From: Terrilactibacillus laevilacticus
Lineage (GTDB): Bacteria > Bacillota > Bacilli > Bacillales > Sporolactobacillaceae
Direction: 5' to 3'
Assembly: GCF_006517395.1 (NCBI RefSeq)
Contig: NZ_VDCY01000004.1
Span: 124,001-188,000, forward strand
Length of the DNA: 64,000 nucleotides
Below the pieces are notes generated by a model. It worked only from the letters and a program-made list of their open reading frames with translations. It searched no databases and was not told the DNA's origin. The first letter of the stretch is position 1. Every line of letters starts with the position of its first letter. The position numbers and the translations under genes were made by a program. Shown here piece after piece: positions 32,711 through 43,359 of this stretch.

Positions 32711-33709
32711 TTACCCTTCCCAATCTGGAGAAAGATCCCAACATATTGGTTTTTCTATGATTTCCTTCACTTTTTTAAAATCATCTGTTTGCCCAAGTGT
32801 CCACATGAGTTTAGGAACACTCGCCTCTGTATTCATATCCCCAGAAACAAGAATATTATAATTTGTGACTTTTCTTCCAACTTCATATAAGTAAATATCT
32901 TGGCCTTCCTCAAGACACTGTGTCGAAATTAAAACGACAATGCCTGCTTCAGTTAATTCTTTTATCTTAGGAAGAAGGTTTCGGCCTTCAAAAGGCACTC
33001 CTCCATTACCAAAGCTTTCGATGATGACTCCTTTATAATGTTCTTTTATAAAATCAAAAATGTTTGGATTCATTCCAGGGAAAAGTTTGAGTACAAATAT
33101 GTCTGTACATAGATTTGTTTCGGGATGAAAAGCTTCTTTTGACTTTTCGGGAGTCCAATAGTATTTAATGGATGAGCCATCAATTGTGGCAACATAAGGA
33201 TGATTAATACTTTCAAAAGCATCATAGCTTTTCGTTCTCATTTTCACTGCCCGTGTACCGATAATGACACGGCCATCGAAGACAACAAAGACACCACCGA
33301 TATTTTCCTGTGAAAAACGAAGAGCGTCCTGAACGTTCTTCTTGGCATCTGTCTTCTTAAAACTAATCGGCACCTGTGAACCAGTCAATATGACGGGTTT
33401 ATCTAATCCTTGAAGCATATAAGACAAGGCGGCTGCTGTAAAGGCTAGCGTATCTGTTCCGTGCGTCACAATGAAACTATCAAACTCGTTATAATGCTTA
33501 CTGATAGCATCAGCGATTTGTATCCAGTTTTCTGGCTGCATATTTGTACTATCTCGGTTCATTAGAATTTGACATGTTACATCAAGGGGAGATTGATCAT
33601 ATTGAAAGTAATGAAGAAGTTCTTCTGCCGATAACCCGGGAACTAGACCATCATCACTTGTGACAGAAGCTATCGTACCACCTGTAGCTAGTAAAAGAAT
33701 TTTTTTCAT
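32711..33709 (-). CDS. ansA: Type I (cytoplasmic) L-asparaginase
   Basis: The 332-residue protein hydrolyses asparagine to aspartate and ammonia. Two nucleophile motifs are intact: LATGGTIAS at the N-terminus (first Thr) and IVTHGTDTLAFTAAALSYML (second Thr and catalytic Asp). No signal peptide is present, so it is the cytoplasmic form. The ATG at 33709 has GAGG 8 nt before it; the ATG at 33721 lies upstream of that site. No aspartase (ansB) gene follows; instead the gene is convergent with dps. Confidence 0.93.
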   Translation of the reverse strand: MKKILLLATGGTIASVTSDDGLVPGLSAEELLHYFQYDQSPLDVTCQILMNRDSTNMQPENWIQIADAISKHYNEFDSFIVTHGTDTLAFTAAALSYMLQGLDKPVILTGSQVPISFKKTDAKKNVQDALRFSQENIGGVFVVFDGRVIIGTRAVKMRTKSYDAFESINHPYVATIDGSSIKYYWTPEKSKEAFHPETNLCTDIFVLKLFPGMNPNIFDFIKEHYKGVIIESFGNGGVPFEGRNLLPKIKELTEAGIVVLISTQCLEEGQDIYLYEVGRKVTNYNILVSGDMNTEASVPKLMWTLGQTDDFKKVKEIIEKPICWDLSPDWEG

Positions 33710-33770
33710 GATTAACCTCATTTCGTTGTTTGCAAACTGTATATTTATTTCGTTAATTATACGCTTATTA

Positions 33771-33924
33771 GTGCGTGTTCAAAAAGGTGGCAAATTAGAA
33801 GCAAGAAGATCAAGGCGGCGCTGTTTTGAGGACCGGAATGTAGGTTTTTGCTACATGAGGACTGGAAAAACAAGCGGGCGCCGAGATTCGTAGCTTATCA
33901 TTTGGTGACTTTTTGAACAACCTC
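33771..33924 (-). mobile_element. MITE-like element, short form, copy 3 (154 bp)
   Basis: It is inverted relative to copy 1: GTGCGTGTTCAAAAAG at the left and CTTTTTGAACAACCTC at the right. The duplication TATTA is exact at 33766-33770 and 33925-33929. Same length as copy 1. Confidence 0.9.
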
Positions 33925-34133
33925 TATTATTTAAAAGTGATCCATTATCGTTCGCGTATTGAGGAATGTGATGAATTTGTTGCCAATTCTAGCAAAAAGA
34001 GAAATAAAAAAGAAATTGAGAGGATTTCATAAGTCTATTTTTTCGATTTATTTATTTGTAAATATTTCATATTGGCTCATTACTAGTTTTATATTATACT
34101 TAGTTTGTTAACAATTGTAAAAAAATTAATAGC

Positions 34134-34884
<751 letters not shown>

Positions 34885-34972
34885 GAAGGAAAAAGAACTT
34901 TGCATTAATCAACAAGTTCCGCTTTATTAACAACCTTAGATATTACAAAACTATGAAATGAGGTTTTTAAAA

Positions 34973-36313
34973 GTGCAAGGAAAACAAACAGTAGGTAAAA
35001 CACTGTCACTTGGTATACAGCATGTTCTTGCGATGTATGCGGGAGCCGTACTTATTCCGTTAATTGTTGGCGCTGCGATGGGGATGGATCAGAAACACTT
35101 GGCTTATCTTGTCTCGATTGATTTAGCGGCAAGTGGTATTGCGACATTATTACAAGTCTGGAAAACTCGCTATTTTGGAATTGGATTACCCATTGTCTTG
35201 GGATGTACTTTCACAGCCGTTGCCCCGATGATTTCGATTGGAAAACACTATGGCATGGCTGGGATTTGTGGAGCTATTATTGTATCGGGTCTCATTGTTC
35301 TTATTATTGCTCCGTTCTTTAGTCAAGTTGTTAAAATATTTCCACCCGTTGTTATGGGGACGGTTGTTACCGTCATCGGCGTAACACTCATTCCAGTCGC
35401 TATTAATAATATGGGCGGGGGACAAGGATCACCCGAATTTGGAAGTGTAAAAAATCTAATTTTATCTTTTGGTGTTTTAGCAATTATTATTATTCTTAAT
35501 CGACTATTCACTGGATTTATGCGTTCCATTTCTATTTTATTGGGGATCATTATTGGAACCGTTGCTGCAGCGTTTATGGGTATGGTTGATTTGAATTCTG
35601 TCGGACAAGCCCAGTGGATTCAAGGGTTGAAACCATTTGGTTTCGGTTATCCAACCTTTCATGTGGATGCCATTATTACCATGACGATTGTGGCCATTGT
35701 TAGTTTAATTGAATCAACCGGTGTTTTCTTTGCGCTAAGTGAAATTTGCGAGGAACCTATTGATAAAAAAGCTTTATCGAGAGGGTACCGTTCCGAAGGC
35801 TTAGCCGTTGTTGTTGGTGGTCTGTTCAATGCATTCCCATATACGACATTCTCTCAAAACGTAGGACTCGTTCAAATGACAAAAGTTAAATCAAGACGCG
35901 TCATTTACGTTTGTGGTTTTATTCTGATCATTTTAGGATTTATTCCTAAAATTAGTGCCTTAACCATCTTAATTCCAAGTGCAGTTATTGGCGGGGCTAT
36001 GATTGCCATGTTTGGTATGGTTGTGGCTTCTGGTGTTCGTATGCTAAGTAAAGTCGATTTTACAAAAAATGAAAACTTGCTTATTATTGCATGTTCTATT
36101 GGAATCGGCCTTGGGGTAACCGTTCAACCTGCGCTATTTGCAAAATTACCAGTAATGATTCAAATCATTACAAATAACGGTATTATCGCAGGAAGTTTAA
36201 CAGCTGTTATTTTAAACATTGTCTTTAATGTTCTTGGGCAAAAAAAATCAATTGAAGAAATTGATAGACCAAATGAAAAAGTGGCAGTTTCATTAGAGGC
36301 TAATCAGAAATAA
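34973..36313 (+). CDS. pbuX: Xanthine permease (NCS2 family)
   Basis: The 446-residue protein has about 13-14 hydrophobic segments typical of the NCS2/nucleobase-ascorbate transporters. VGKTLSLGIQHVLAMYAGAV opens it, the QHVLAMYAG motif being diagnostic, and NAFPYTTFSQNVGLVQMTKV is the conserved substrate-site segment. It imports xanthine by cation symport. I chose GTG at 34973 because GAGG at 34960-34963 is 9 nt upstream, whereas the ATG at 34958 has no site. It is the second gene of the xpt-pbuX operon, under the purine riboswitch. Confidence 0.92.
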   Translation: MQGKQTVGKTLSLGIQHVLAMYAGAVLIPLIVGAAMGMDQKHLAYLVSIDLAASGIATLLQVWKTRYFGIGLPIVLGCTFTAVAPMISIGKHYGMAGICGAIIVSGLIVLIIAPFFSQVVKIFPPVVMGTVVTVIGVTLIPVAINNMGGGQGSPEFGSVKNLILSFGVLAIIIILNRLFTGFMRSISILLGIIIGTVAAAFMGMVDLNSVGQAQWIQGLKPFGFGYPTFHVDAIITMTIVAIVSLIESTGVFFALSEICEEPIDKKALSRGYRSEGLAVVVGGLFNAFPYTTFSQNVGLVQMTKVKSRRVIYVCGFILIILGFIPKISALTILIPSAVIGGAMIAMFGMVVASGVRMLSKVDFTKNENLLIIACSIGIGLGVTVQPALFAKLPVMIQIITNNGIIAGSLTAVILNIVFNVLGQKKSIEEIDRPNEKVAVSLEANQK

Positions 36314-36362
36314 GAGTTTGTAATTTGTCATAAAAAAATAAATTTTAACCATTAATTAATCT

Positions 36363-36390
36363 ACCACAGCTTTTATAAGCTGTGGTTTTG
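36363..36390 (+). terminator. Terminator of xpt-pbuX
   Basis: The perfect 10-bp stem ACCACAGCTT / AAGCTGTGGT with a 4-nt loop is followed by TTTG. From 36391 to 36602 nothing specific is seen. Confidence 0.85.
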
Positions 36391-36602
36391 TGTGTTATAT
36401 GAATATAGACAAACGTATATATATGACATAAAATTGGGATAAGAGTGTTAAATATATTGCAAATATTCTATAATTTTATTAATATAAAGTTTATTATTTA
36501 ATGACAATTAGACAAAATGTTAAATCATTCAGCAGAAGTCTATAAAAATGAGATGGGTTCTTTTACCAAAGTAAATAAAAATCGTAAAGGGACGGTGCGA
36601 TA

Positions 36603-38276
36603 ATGAACGTGGATGTGAATTTAACGGTTAAAGCTGCACTAAATAGACCTTGTTTTTCTAAGGCAAAGTTAGTGACGAGTAAAAATGGTTTATATCGCCG
36701 GATTCGATGGGCACATGTCCTTGAAACTCTTGATATGGATCAACTCATTAACGGCGAAGAATTGATTTTGACAACGGGTGTTGGTTTAAATAAGGATTCA
36801 GAACGATTAGATTTTTTGCGAACGCTCATTCAACATGGGGCAAGCTGTCTGTGTATAGAATTGGGTCCTTCATTTCCACGTGTGTCTGAAGATCTAATTT
36901 CTATTGCCCTTGAACATGATTTTCCCATTATTGTTTTTGAAGAAAGAGTCAAATTTATCGAAATTACACAGGATTTGCATACTTTTTTAATCAATACGCA
37001 TTATCGTACGTTGCAACAACTTGAATTAATCTCAAAAGAATTCCACCAACTCACCCTTTCTTCTACCACAGGTCTTTACAATATATTAAAATTGCTTCAA
37101 AAACAGTTGAATCATCAGATTTTTTATCTTCCATATGAAGGAAGAGAGACAAGTATTCCACTACTTAAACAAAGCGTTTGTCAGAAGATGACCGAGCAGA
37201 TTGGAAAGCAAATCGCTGTATCCACGAATAGGCAAAAATTAAAACGTGGTGAGCCTATTATATGGAGTGAAGATAAGAATACGTTTGTTTTACAAGCTAT
37301 AGTAGCGATGGGACAAACATGGGCTTATCTTTGCATGAATGTAGGTCATCAGAAACCCTCTGAGTTTGATACTTTAGTGATGGGACGAGCTGTTTTATGT
37401 ATTGCTCAAGAGAATATTCGGATTAAATATGTCGAAGAAAAACAGATGCACCATGAACAATTGTGGATAAAAGATTTAATTCATGAGCGGCCGATTGATC
37501 AAAAACAAATGAAAGCAAGACTTGGGTTAGACATAAAAGGGTGTGTTCGCTTTCGCGTCTGTGTGATTGAGATGGTCGATCTTAAAAAAGGAAAAGTCAT
37601 GGAGGAAGAAGAATCACTTCGTATTTACATATCCTTATTAACACGAACGATATTTGAAGAAAATGGTTTTCAACTGCTCATAACAACAGAAAATAACCAG
37701 ATCATTGCTATTGTGATGACAAAGGATTCCAATAGTGATCTTAAACACCATCTAAAGAATACTCTAGATCAGATAAAAGAACGATTTTTACACAAGCGAA
37801 GAGATAAAACAACTCTTATTATTGGTATTGGAAGAGAAAGACATCAATTATTAGATAGTCATCTTGGATTTAAGGAATCACAGATTGTTATTAATATGGA
37901 AAAACTCAAGTTAAGAGAGGAGACACTAGAACATTCTTATTTCTACGATGACATTGGAGTCGCTAGATTACTATTTATGATGCAAGGCGAACATAAAATG
38001 GATAGTTTTATTAACGACTACATAGGAGCTATCCTTGCTTATGATGAAGAAAAGGGTTCTAATCTTCTGCAAACATTAAAAGTTTACTTAGACTGTGGAG
38101 GTTCAAAACAAGAAGCGGCTAAGCGACTCTATGTTGTAAGACAAACGCTCTATCATCGTCTTCAGAAGATTGAAGAATTACTTGGAGGAGACTTTATGAA
38201 TACGGAGAGACGATTATCGATTGAATTCGCCATTCGAGCTCATCTTTTATCTCAGGTTATGGCACGAATAAATTGA
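36603..38276 (+). CDS. PucR-family transcriptional regulator
   Basis: The 557-residue protein has an N-terminal PucR ligand-sensing domain (about 5-125, LTVKAALNRPCFSKAKLVTS, LILTTGVGLNKDSERLDFLR), a central GGDEF-like CdaR region (about 290-420), and a C-terminal helix-turn-helix (YLDCGGSKQEAAKRLYVVRQ, LYHRLQKIEELLGG). PucR-type regulators control purine or pyrimidine catabolism and sense a pathway metabolite. It precedes, in the same direction, the pyrimidine-degradation operon at 38937-45034, its likely target. It has its own terminator and is followed by a MITE. Confidence 0.9.
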   Translation: MNVDVNLTVKAALNRPCFSKAKLVTSKNGLYRRIRWAHVLETLDMDQLINGEELILTTGVGLNKDSERLDFLRTLIQHGASCLCIELGPSFPRVSEDLISIALEHDFPIIVFEERVKFIEITQDLHTFLINTHYRTLQQLELISKEFHQLTLSSTTGLYNILKLLQKQLNHQIFYLPYEGRETSIPLLKQSVCQKMTEQIGKQIAVSTNRQKLKRGEPIIWSEDKNTFVLQAIVAMGQTWAYLCMNVGHQKPSEFDTLVMGRAVLCIAQENIRIKYVEEKQMHHEQLWIKDLIHERPIDQKQMKARLGLDIKGCVRFRVCVIEMVDLKKGKVMEEEESLRIYISLLTRTIFEENGFQLLITTENNQIIAIVMTKDSNSDLKHHLKNTLDQIKERFLHKRRDKTTLIIGIGRERHQLLDSHLGFKESQIVINMEKLKLREETLEHSYFYDDIGVARLLFMMQGEHKMDSFINDYIGAILAYDEEKGSNLLQTLKVYLDCGGSKQEAAKRLYVVRQTLYHRLQKIEELLGGDFMNTERRLSIEFAIRAHLLSQVMARIN

Positions 38277-38285
38277 AAGATGAAA

Positions 38286-38322
38286 ACAGCGTAGAATTGA
38301 TGGTTCTATGCTGTCTCTTTTT
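38286..38322 (+). terminator. Terminator of the PucR gene
   Basis: The stem ACAGCGTAGAA / TTCTATGCTGT with a 7-nt loop is followed by CTCTTTTTTT. Confidence 0.8.
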
Positions 38323-38602
38323 TTACTTAGACATATGACCATAATCATGAAGTTAGAGTAATAATTAATAAATTCTAAATATTATAATTAAACAAAACAT
38401 AAAATGAATTAAGATAAAAACTTACATTTTGTAAAATGCTATTCCGATACTCATGTTATAAAATGTAACGTACAAGAAACAAAATATAATGGAAAGGTGG
38501 ATTTTTAGTTTATATTTGATAATAATTTAGAATAAAGTAAGAAAATATGACATGTATTTATGCCGAATGATGAACAAATGGCAAATCTTCGGAACACTTA
38601 AA

Positions 38603-38869
38603 GTGCGTGTTCAAATTACTGGCTAAGTACGCTGGCATCCTGCAAGAAACGCCAGTACTAGCCCGTACTGGGCGTCTTCGGAGGCTAAGAGCGGCGTCAG
38701 TTCCTTAGGACCTGCATTCCTCGCGTTGTGGTAGCTTCATGCGCCAGCCACAGGACGTGAGCGATTTTTAGCCAGAGATCCTCTTGTATCCACTACATGA
38801 GGACCGGAAAAAACAAGCGGGCGCCGAGGATTCGTAGCTTATCATTTGGTGACTTTTTAAAGCAACCTC
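38603..38869 (-). mobile_element. MITE-like element, long form, copy 4 (267 bp)
   Basis: It is inverted relative to copy 1 and shares the extra internal block with the copy at 29506. The duplication TTAAA is exact at 38598-38602 and 38870-38874. The ends have diverged (GTGCGTGTTCAAATTACT on the left, GACTTTTTAAAGCAACCTC on the right). It lies between the PucR regulator and its target operon. Confidence 0.88.
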
Positions 38870-38936
38870 TTAAAAGGATTTAAGTTTAGGTGGCACTATT
38901 ATTAAACAATGTGAATTGGAGAAGGAGGTTCTGAGT

Positions 38937-40451
38937 ATGAAAACACAAATTGAAGAAAATGGGATTGTAACGTTAACCAACCAAGCTGCAGCCCAGTTGG
39001 AATCCAGTCATATGTGGAATGAAGACTTGAGACCAACAACGATAAAAGAACATTCTTGGTCAGGCATGAACTTTTCAACACTTTGGATTGGAATGTGTTT
39101 GTGTATTCCTTCTTATACGATGGCGAGCGGCATGATTTCACTAGGTATGAACTGGTGGCAAGCCATTTTAACCATTTTTCTTGGTAATATTATTGTTCTT
39201 ATTCCTATTTTATTAAACTCTCATGCAGGAACTAAGTTTGGTATTCCTTATCCCGTATTTGCAAGAATGTGGTTTGGTTCCAAAGGGGCCCATATTCCAA
39301 CCATGGCGCGCGCTATTGTTTCCGCTGGATGGTTTGGTATTAATACATGGATTGGAACAACGGCGATAGATACGTTACTTTCTTCATCAATGAAGGCCTG
39401 GGGAAATGTACCAGGACATACAGCTATTGTTTTTGCTTTTTTCTGGTTACTTAATATAGCTATTGGCTACAGAGGCCCAGAAGCCATTAAAGTTCTTGGA
39501 ATTATCGCAAGCCCGATTGTTGGAATATCAGCTATCATTCTTTTTATATGGGCGACGACTCATGTTAGTGGTGGTTTCGGACCCATTGTTACCGAGCCAA
39601 GTAAATTTCATAGTGCAGGGGAATTCCTTAAAATTTTCTTCCCATCATTAACTGGCGTTATTGCTTTTTGGGCAACGCTTGCCTTAAATATTCCCGATTT
39701 TGCTCGTCAAGCTAAAAGCCAAAAATCACAAATGATTGGACAAACTGTTGCTCTACCTTTGACCATGACGGTGTTCTCTTTTATCAGTATTTTCGTAACT
39801 TCAGCGACTGTCGTTATTTTCGGTGAAGCTCTATGGGATCCTGTGACTTTATTAGCTAAATTCCCACCATTTGTGATTCTGTTAGGAACAATCATTATTG
39901 TTATTGCGTCAGTGACGATCAACGTAGGTGCTAACTTAGTAGCGCCAGCACGGGCGGCTGAAAATATTTATCCTCGTCGCATTACTTTTGGTATCGGTGT
40001 GATTATTACTGGGCTATTTGCCATCTTGATGCAACCTTGGTACATCATGTCTAATTTTGGTAACTACATCTTTGGTTGGTTAGGTGTCTATGGTGCTTTG
40101 CTTGGACCTATTGATGGTATTGCTATAGCTGATTATTGGATCGTAAGACGCAGACATATAGCTCTTCAAGAGTTGTACCAACCAAATGGACGGTACAATT
40201 ATTCTTCAGGATTTAACAAGAATAGTATTATTGCTTTAGTTGTTGGCATATTAATCCCTGTTATAGGTTATTTCACGCCTGGATTACGCTTCCTATGGGA
40301 TAATGCATGGACCTTTGGTTTATTCATTGCCATTGCCCTCTACACGTATCTCATGCGAAACGATAGTAGTTTATTGAAACCAGGAGAGTACGAGTCTATC
40401 ACGATGTTTGCAGATCCAAAGAATAAAGATGAAAGTGCAGCTACTCTTTAA
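38937..40451 (+). CDS. NCS1-family nucleobase/hydantoin permease
   Basis: The 504-residue protein has about 12 membrane segments and the NCS1 hallmarks: STLWIGMCLCIPSYTMASGM near the N-terminus, NSHAGTKFGIPYPVFARMWF, and TINVGANLVAPARAAENIYP. This family imports allantoin, uracil, hydantoins and related compounds by cation symport. Its place as first gene before preT, preA and dihydropyrimidinase suggests uracil/thymine or a dihydropyrimidine as the substrate. Start at 38937 follows GGAGG; the frame upstream to 38916 contains it. Confidence 0.9.
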   Translation: MKTQIEENGIVTLTNQAAAQLESSHMWNEDLRPTTIKEHSWSGMNFSTLWIGMCLCIPSYTMASGMISLGMNWWQAILTIFLGNIIVLIPILLNSHAGTKFGIPYPVFARMWFGSKGAHIPTMARAIVSAGWFGINTWIGTTAIDTLLSSSMKAWGNVPGHTAIVFAFFWLLNIAIGYRGPEAIKVLGIIASPIVGISAIILFIWATTHVSGGFGPIVTEPSKFHSAGEFLKIFFPSLTGVIAFWATLALNIPDFARQAKSQKSQMIGQTVALPLTMTVFSFISIFVTSATVVIFGEALWDPVTLLAKFPPFVILLGTIIIVIASVTINVGANLVAPARAAENIYPRRITFGIGVIITGLFAILMQPWYIMSNFGNYIFGWLGVYGALLGPIDGIAIADYWIVRRRHIALQELYQPNGRYNYSSGFNKNSIIALVVGILIPVIGYFTPGLRFLWDNAWTFGLFIAIALYTYLMRNDSSLLKPGEYESITMFADPKNKDESAATL

Positions 40452-40536
40452 TTAAGTATAGTCTAATCAAAAGGTGGTGGCTGCTTATCCACCACCTCTT
40501 TAAAACAATTCATTTCAGTTAGTGGGAGGAGATTAT

Positions 40537-41895
40537 TTGAAAAGTGCGGAAAGCGAATTATTAACAGCTGTCGATTTAAAGCGTAACTTCTTTGAAGTAA
40601 AACAAGACATGAAACCGAAAGAAGCTATTGATGAGGCTAATCGCTGCTTATATTGCTACGATGCACCTTGTATGAATGCCTGTCCGACAGGTATTGATGT
40701 CCCTTCCTTTATTAAAAAAATGGCGTCTGGAAATTTAAAAGGCTCCGCACGTGATATCTTGGATGCAAACCCTGTTGGAGCGACCTGTTCACGTGTTTGC
40801 CCTACTAGTGAGTTATGCGAAGGCGCATGTGTGTTAAATGATGTGTCCATGCCGATACGTATTGGTGACTTACAGCGTCATGCAACAAATTGGGCAATGG
40901 ACCATGATGTGGATCTTTTTGAATCAGGTGTTCCTACAAATACAAAAGTAGCCATTGTAGGTGGTGGACCAGCAGGTCTTTCTGCAGCAAGGGAGTTGAG
41001 AAGATTAGGACATGAAGTGACGATCTTTGAAGCTAAGGAAAAAGCAGGTGGTTTAGATACATATGGCATCGTATCATTTCGACTACCTCAATCTGTCTCG
41101 CTTTGGGAAGTTGAGCAGGTAGAAAAATTAGGGGTCGATATACGGACAAATTGTACGGTTGGTAAAGACATTTCTCCTGAAACATTAAAGAATGACTTTG
41201 ATGCTGTTCTGATTACGGTAGGCATGGGGCAAGTTCCTAAACTAGGAATAGAGGGCGAGGATTTAACAGGTGTCTATGATGCTATTCAATTTGTTGAAAA
41301 TACAAAAACGAAACCTTTAACAGAACAGTTTATAGGAAAACGTGCCATTGTGATTGGAGCAGGGAATACGGCCATCGATGCTGCTACATGTCTCATTCGT
41401 TCAGGCGCAAGTCATGTCAAGATTATCTATAGAAGAACAGAGGAAGAGATGACGGCTTATCCATTTGAATTTGAATTTGCTAAACAAGATGGAGTTGAAT
41501 TTAGGTGGTTAACTCAACCAACAAAAATCATGGGAGACGAGAATGGACATGTTAAGCAATTAATGTGTGTTCAGATGGAGTTGGGTCAACCTGATGAATC
41601 TGGTAGAAGGCGACCTGTACCTGTTCAAGATTCTTCGTTTTTAATGGATGTAGATATTGTCGTTAGAGCGATCGGACAGTCAAGGCATATTGACCTTATT
41701 GAAGCATTCGGTTTAAATCATGATTCCGGTATTTTACAACTGAATGATAAAACCTACCAAACATCGAATGATCAAATTTTTGCAGCGGGTGATGTTGTAT
41801 ATGGTAGTACGGAGTACGGTGATGCCATGGTTGTCAGTGCTGCTGAACAAGGAAAACGTGCGGCGTATGCCATAGATAAAAAATTATCTTGTTAG
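40537..41895 (+). CDS. preT: NAD(P)-dependent dihydropyrimidine dehydrogenase, PreT-type subunit
   Basis: The 452-residue protein is the electron-input half of the two-subunit dihydropyrimidine dehydrogenase. The N-terminal iron-sulfur domain has CLYCYDAPCMNACPTG and CSRVCPTSELCEGAC (about 30-105); the FAD loop is VGGGPAGLSAARELRR, and the nucleotide loop is IGAGNTAIDAATCLIR. With PreA it reduces uracil and thymine to dihydropyrimidines with NAD(P)H. The TTG start at 40537 follows GGGAGGAG. It lies between the permease and preA. Confidence 0.93.
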   Translation: MKSAESELLTAVDLKRNFFEVKQDMKPKEAIDEANRCLYCYDAPCMNACPTGIDVPSFIKKMASGNLKGSARDILDANPVGATCSRVCPTSELCEGACVLNDVSMPIRIGDLQRHATNWAMDHDVDLFESGVPTNTKVAIVGGGPAGLSAARELRRLGHEVTIFEAKEKAGGLDTYGIVSFRLPQSVSLWEVEQVEKLGVDIRTNCTVGKDISPETLKNDFDAVLITVGMGQVPKLGIEGEDLTGVYDAIQFVENTKTKPLTEQFIGKRAIVIGAGNTAIDAATCLIRSGASHVKIIYRRTEEEMTAYPFEFEFAKQDGVEFRWLTQPTKIMGDENGHVKQLMCVQMELGQPDESGRRRPVPVQDSSFLMDVDIVVRAIGQSRHIDLIEAFGLNHDSGILQLNDKTYQTSNDQIFAAGDVVYGSTEYGDAMVVSAAEQGKRAAYAIDKKLSC

Positions 41896-42025
41896 GTCAT
41901 TTTCTTCATTTTAGTTGTTATAGGAGGTTTTTGTATGTACAGGTCACCCTAGTCGATAAGAAAATGAAATGTTTAATCTAAAATCTTTTCAATACCTGTG
42001 CAATCTAAATAGAGGAGGCATGCTA

Positions 42026-43306
42026 ATGGCAGATTTATCAGTTAATCTAGCAGGCATAAAGTCACCGAATCCATTCTGGTTAGCATCTGCACCGCCTACA
42101 AATTCAGGTTATCAAGTACAACGGGCTTTTGAAGCGGGTTGGGGTGGAGCTGTATGGAAAACACTAGGAGATCCTGTCATTAATGTATCATCTCGTTTTT
42201 CAGCAAGTACCTTTAATGGTCAAAAAGTGGCCGGTTTTAATAATATTGAATTGATTACGGATCGACCGCTCGAAGTGAACTTAGAAGAAATCTATGAAAC
42301 GAAGAAGAAGTTTCCCAATCATGCGATTGTTGCCTCTTTAATGGTTGAACCAAAACAAGAAAAATGGCACGAAATAGTGAAAAAGGTCGAAGCCATAGGA
42401 GTAGATGGTTTAGAACTTAACTTTGGTTGTCCTCATGGAATGGCTGAAAGAGGCATGGGTTCAGCATCTGGTCAAGTTCCAGAACTTGTTGAGAAACAAA
42501 CCTATTGGGTGAAAGAAGTGGCGGAGACGCCTGTTATTGTGAAATTAACGCCAAATATAACGGACGTCACCGCAACGGCTTATGCAGCAGTGCAGGGCGG
42601 AGCTGACTCTATCAGTCTCATTAATACGATTAATAGTTTAATGGGAGTTGATATCCACTCTTGGAATACCATCCCACATGTCAGTGGAAAAGGGACACAT
42701 GGCGGATATTGCGGCCCAGCAGTGAAACCCATTGCATTAAATATGGTTGCTGAATGTGCTCGGCATCCAGAAATAAACATTCCGATATCTGGAATTGGTG
42801 GTATATCGAATTGGCAAGATGCCGTAGAGTTCATGTTAATGGGTTCGACAAACGTACAAGTTTGTACAGCAGCGATGCATCATGGATTTCGAATTGTTGA
42901 AGATATGATTGATGGATTAAACAATTATTTAGATGAAAAAGGTTTAGCGCGAGCGATGGATCTAATAGGTCAAACAGTTAGTAAGTATCAAAACTGGGGT
43001 GATCTCGATTTAAATTACAAAGTCGCTGCTCGTATCAATCCTGAGAAGTGTATTAACTGCAACAAGTGCTATATTTCCTGTGAGGATACGTCGCATCAGT
43101 GTATTGACCGACTCATTGATGCGAATGGAAAAAGTTATTTGAAGGTACGCGAAGATGATTGTGTTGGATGTAATCTTTGTTCTATCGTCTGTCCGGTTGA
43201 TGGAGCCATTGATATGATTGAATATCCGAGTGAAGTCGCAATGACTTGGAATGAGCGTCAAAGCCTATTAGGGAAAATGACCATTGGAGAAGAAACAGTG
43301 AGTTAA
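42026..43306 (+). CDS. preA: NAD-dependent dihydropyrimidine dehydrogenase, PreA-type subunit
   Basis: The 426-residue protein has an FMN-binding TIM barrel (about 1-310; SVNLAGIKSPNPFWLASAPP, LELNFGCPHGMAERGMGSAS, IPISGIGGISNWQDAVEFM) and a C-terminal ferredoxin domain with two [4Fe-4S] motifs, CINCNKCYISC and CVGCNLCSIVC. It is the catalytic half that reduces uracil/thymine at C5-C6, receiving electrons from PreT. The ATG at 42026 follows GAGGAGG; the longer frame starts before this site. The gap before it holds no other feature. Confidence 0.94.
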   Translation: MADLSVNLAGIKSPNPFWLASAPPTNSGYQVQRAFEAGWGGAVWKTLGDPVINVSSRFSASTFNGQKVAGFNNIELITDRPLEVNLEEIYETKKKFPNHAIVASLMVEPKQEKWHEIVKKVEAIGVDGLELNFGCPHGMAERGMGSASGQVPELVEKQTYWVKEVAETPVIVKLTPNITDVTATAYAAVQGGADSISLINTINSLMGVDIHSWNTIPHVSGKGTHGGYCGPAVKPIALNMVAECARHPEINIPISGIGGISNWQDAVEFMLMGSTNVQVCTAAMHHGFRIVEDMIDGLNNYLDEKGLARAMDLIGQTVSKYQNWGDLDLNYKVAARINPEKCINCNKCYISCEDTSHQCIDRLIDANGKSYLKVREDDCVGCNLCSIVCPVDGAIDMIEYPSEVAMTWNERQSLLGKMTIGEETVS

Positions 43307-43359
43307 GGATCTGAATCTGCGATTAATTTTAAGATAAATATATAAATTAGGAGGGCAAG

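Noticed and set aside
33660-33893. ORF overlapping the start of ansA
   Set aside because: It is antisense to the asparaginase start and runs into the MITE at 33771; no ribosome binding site.
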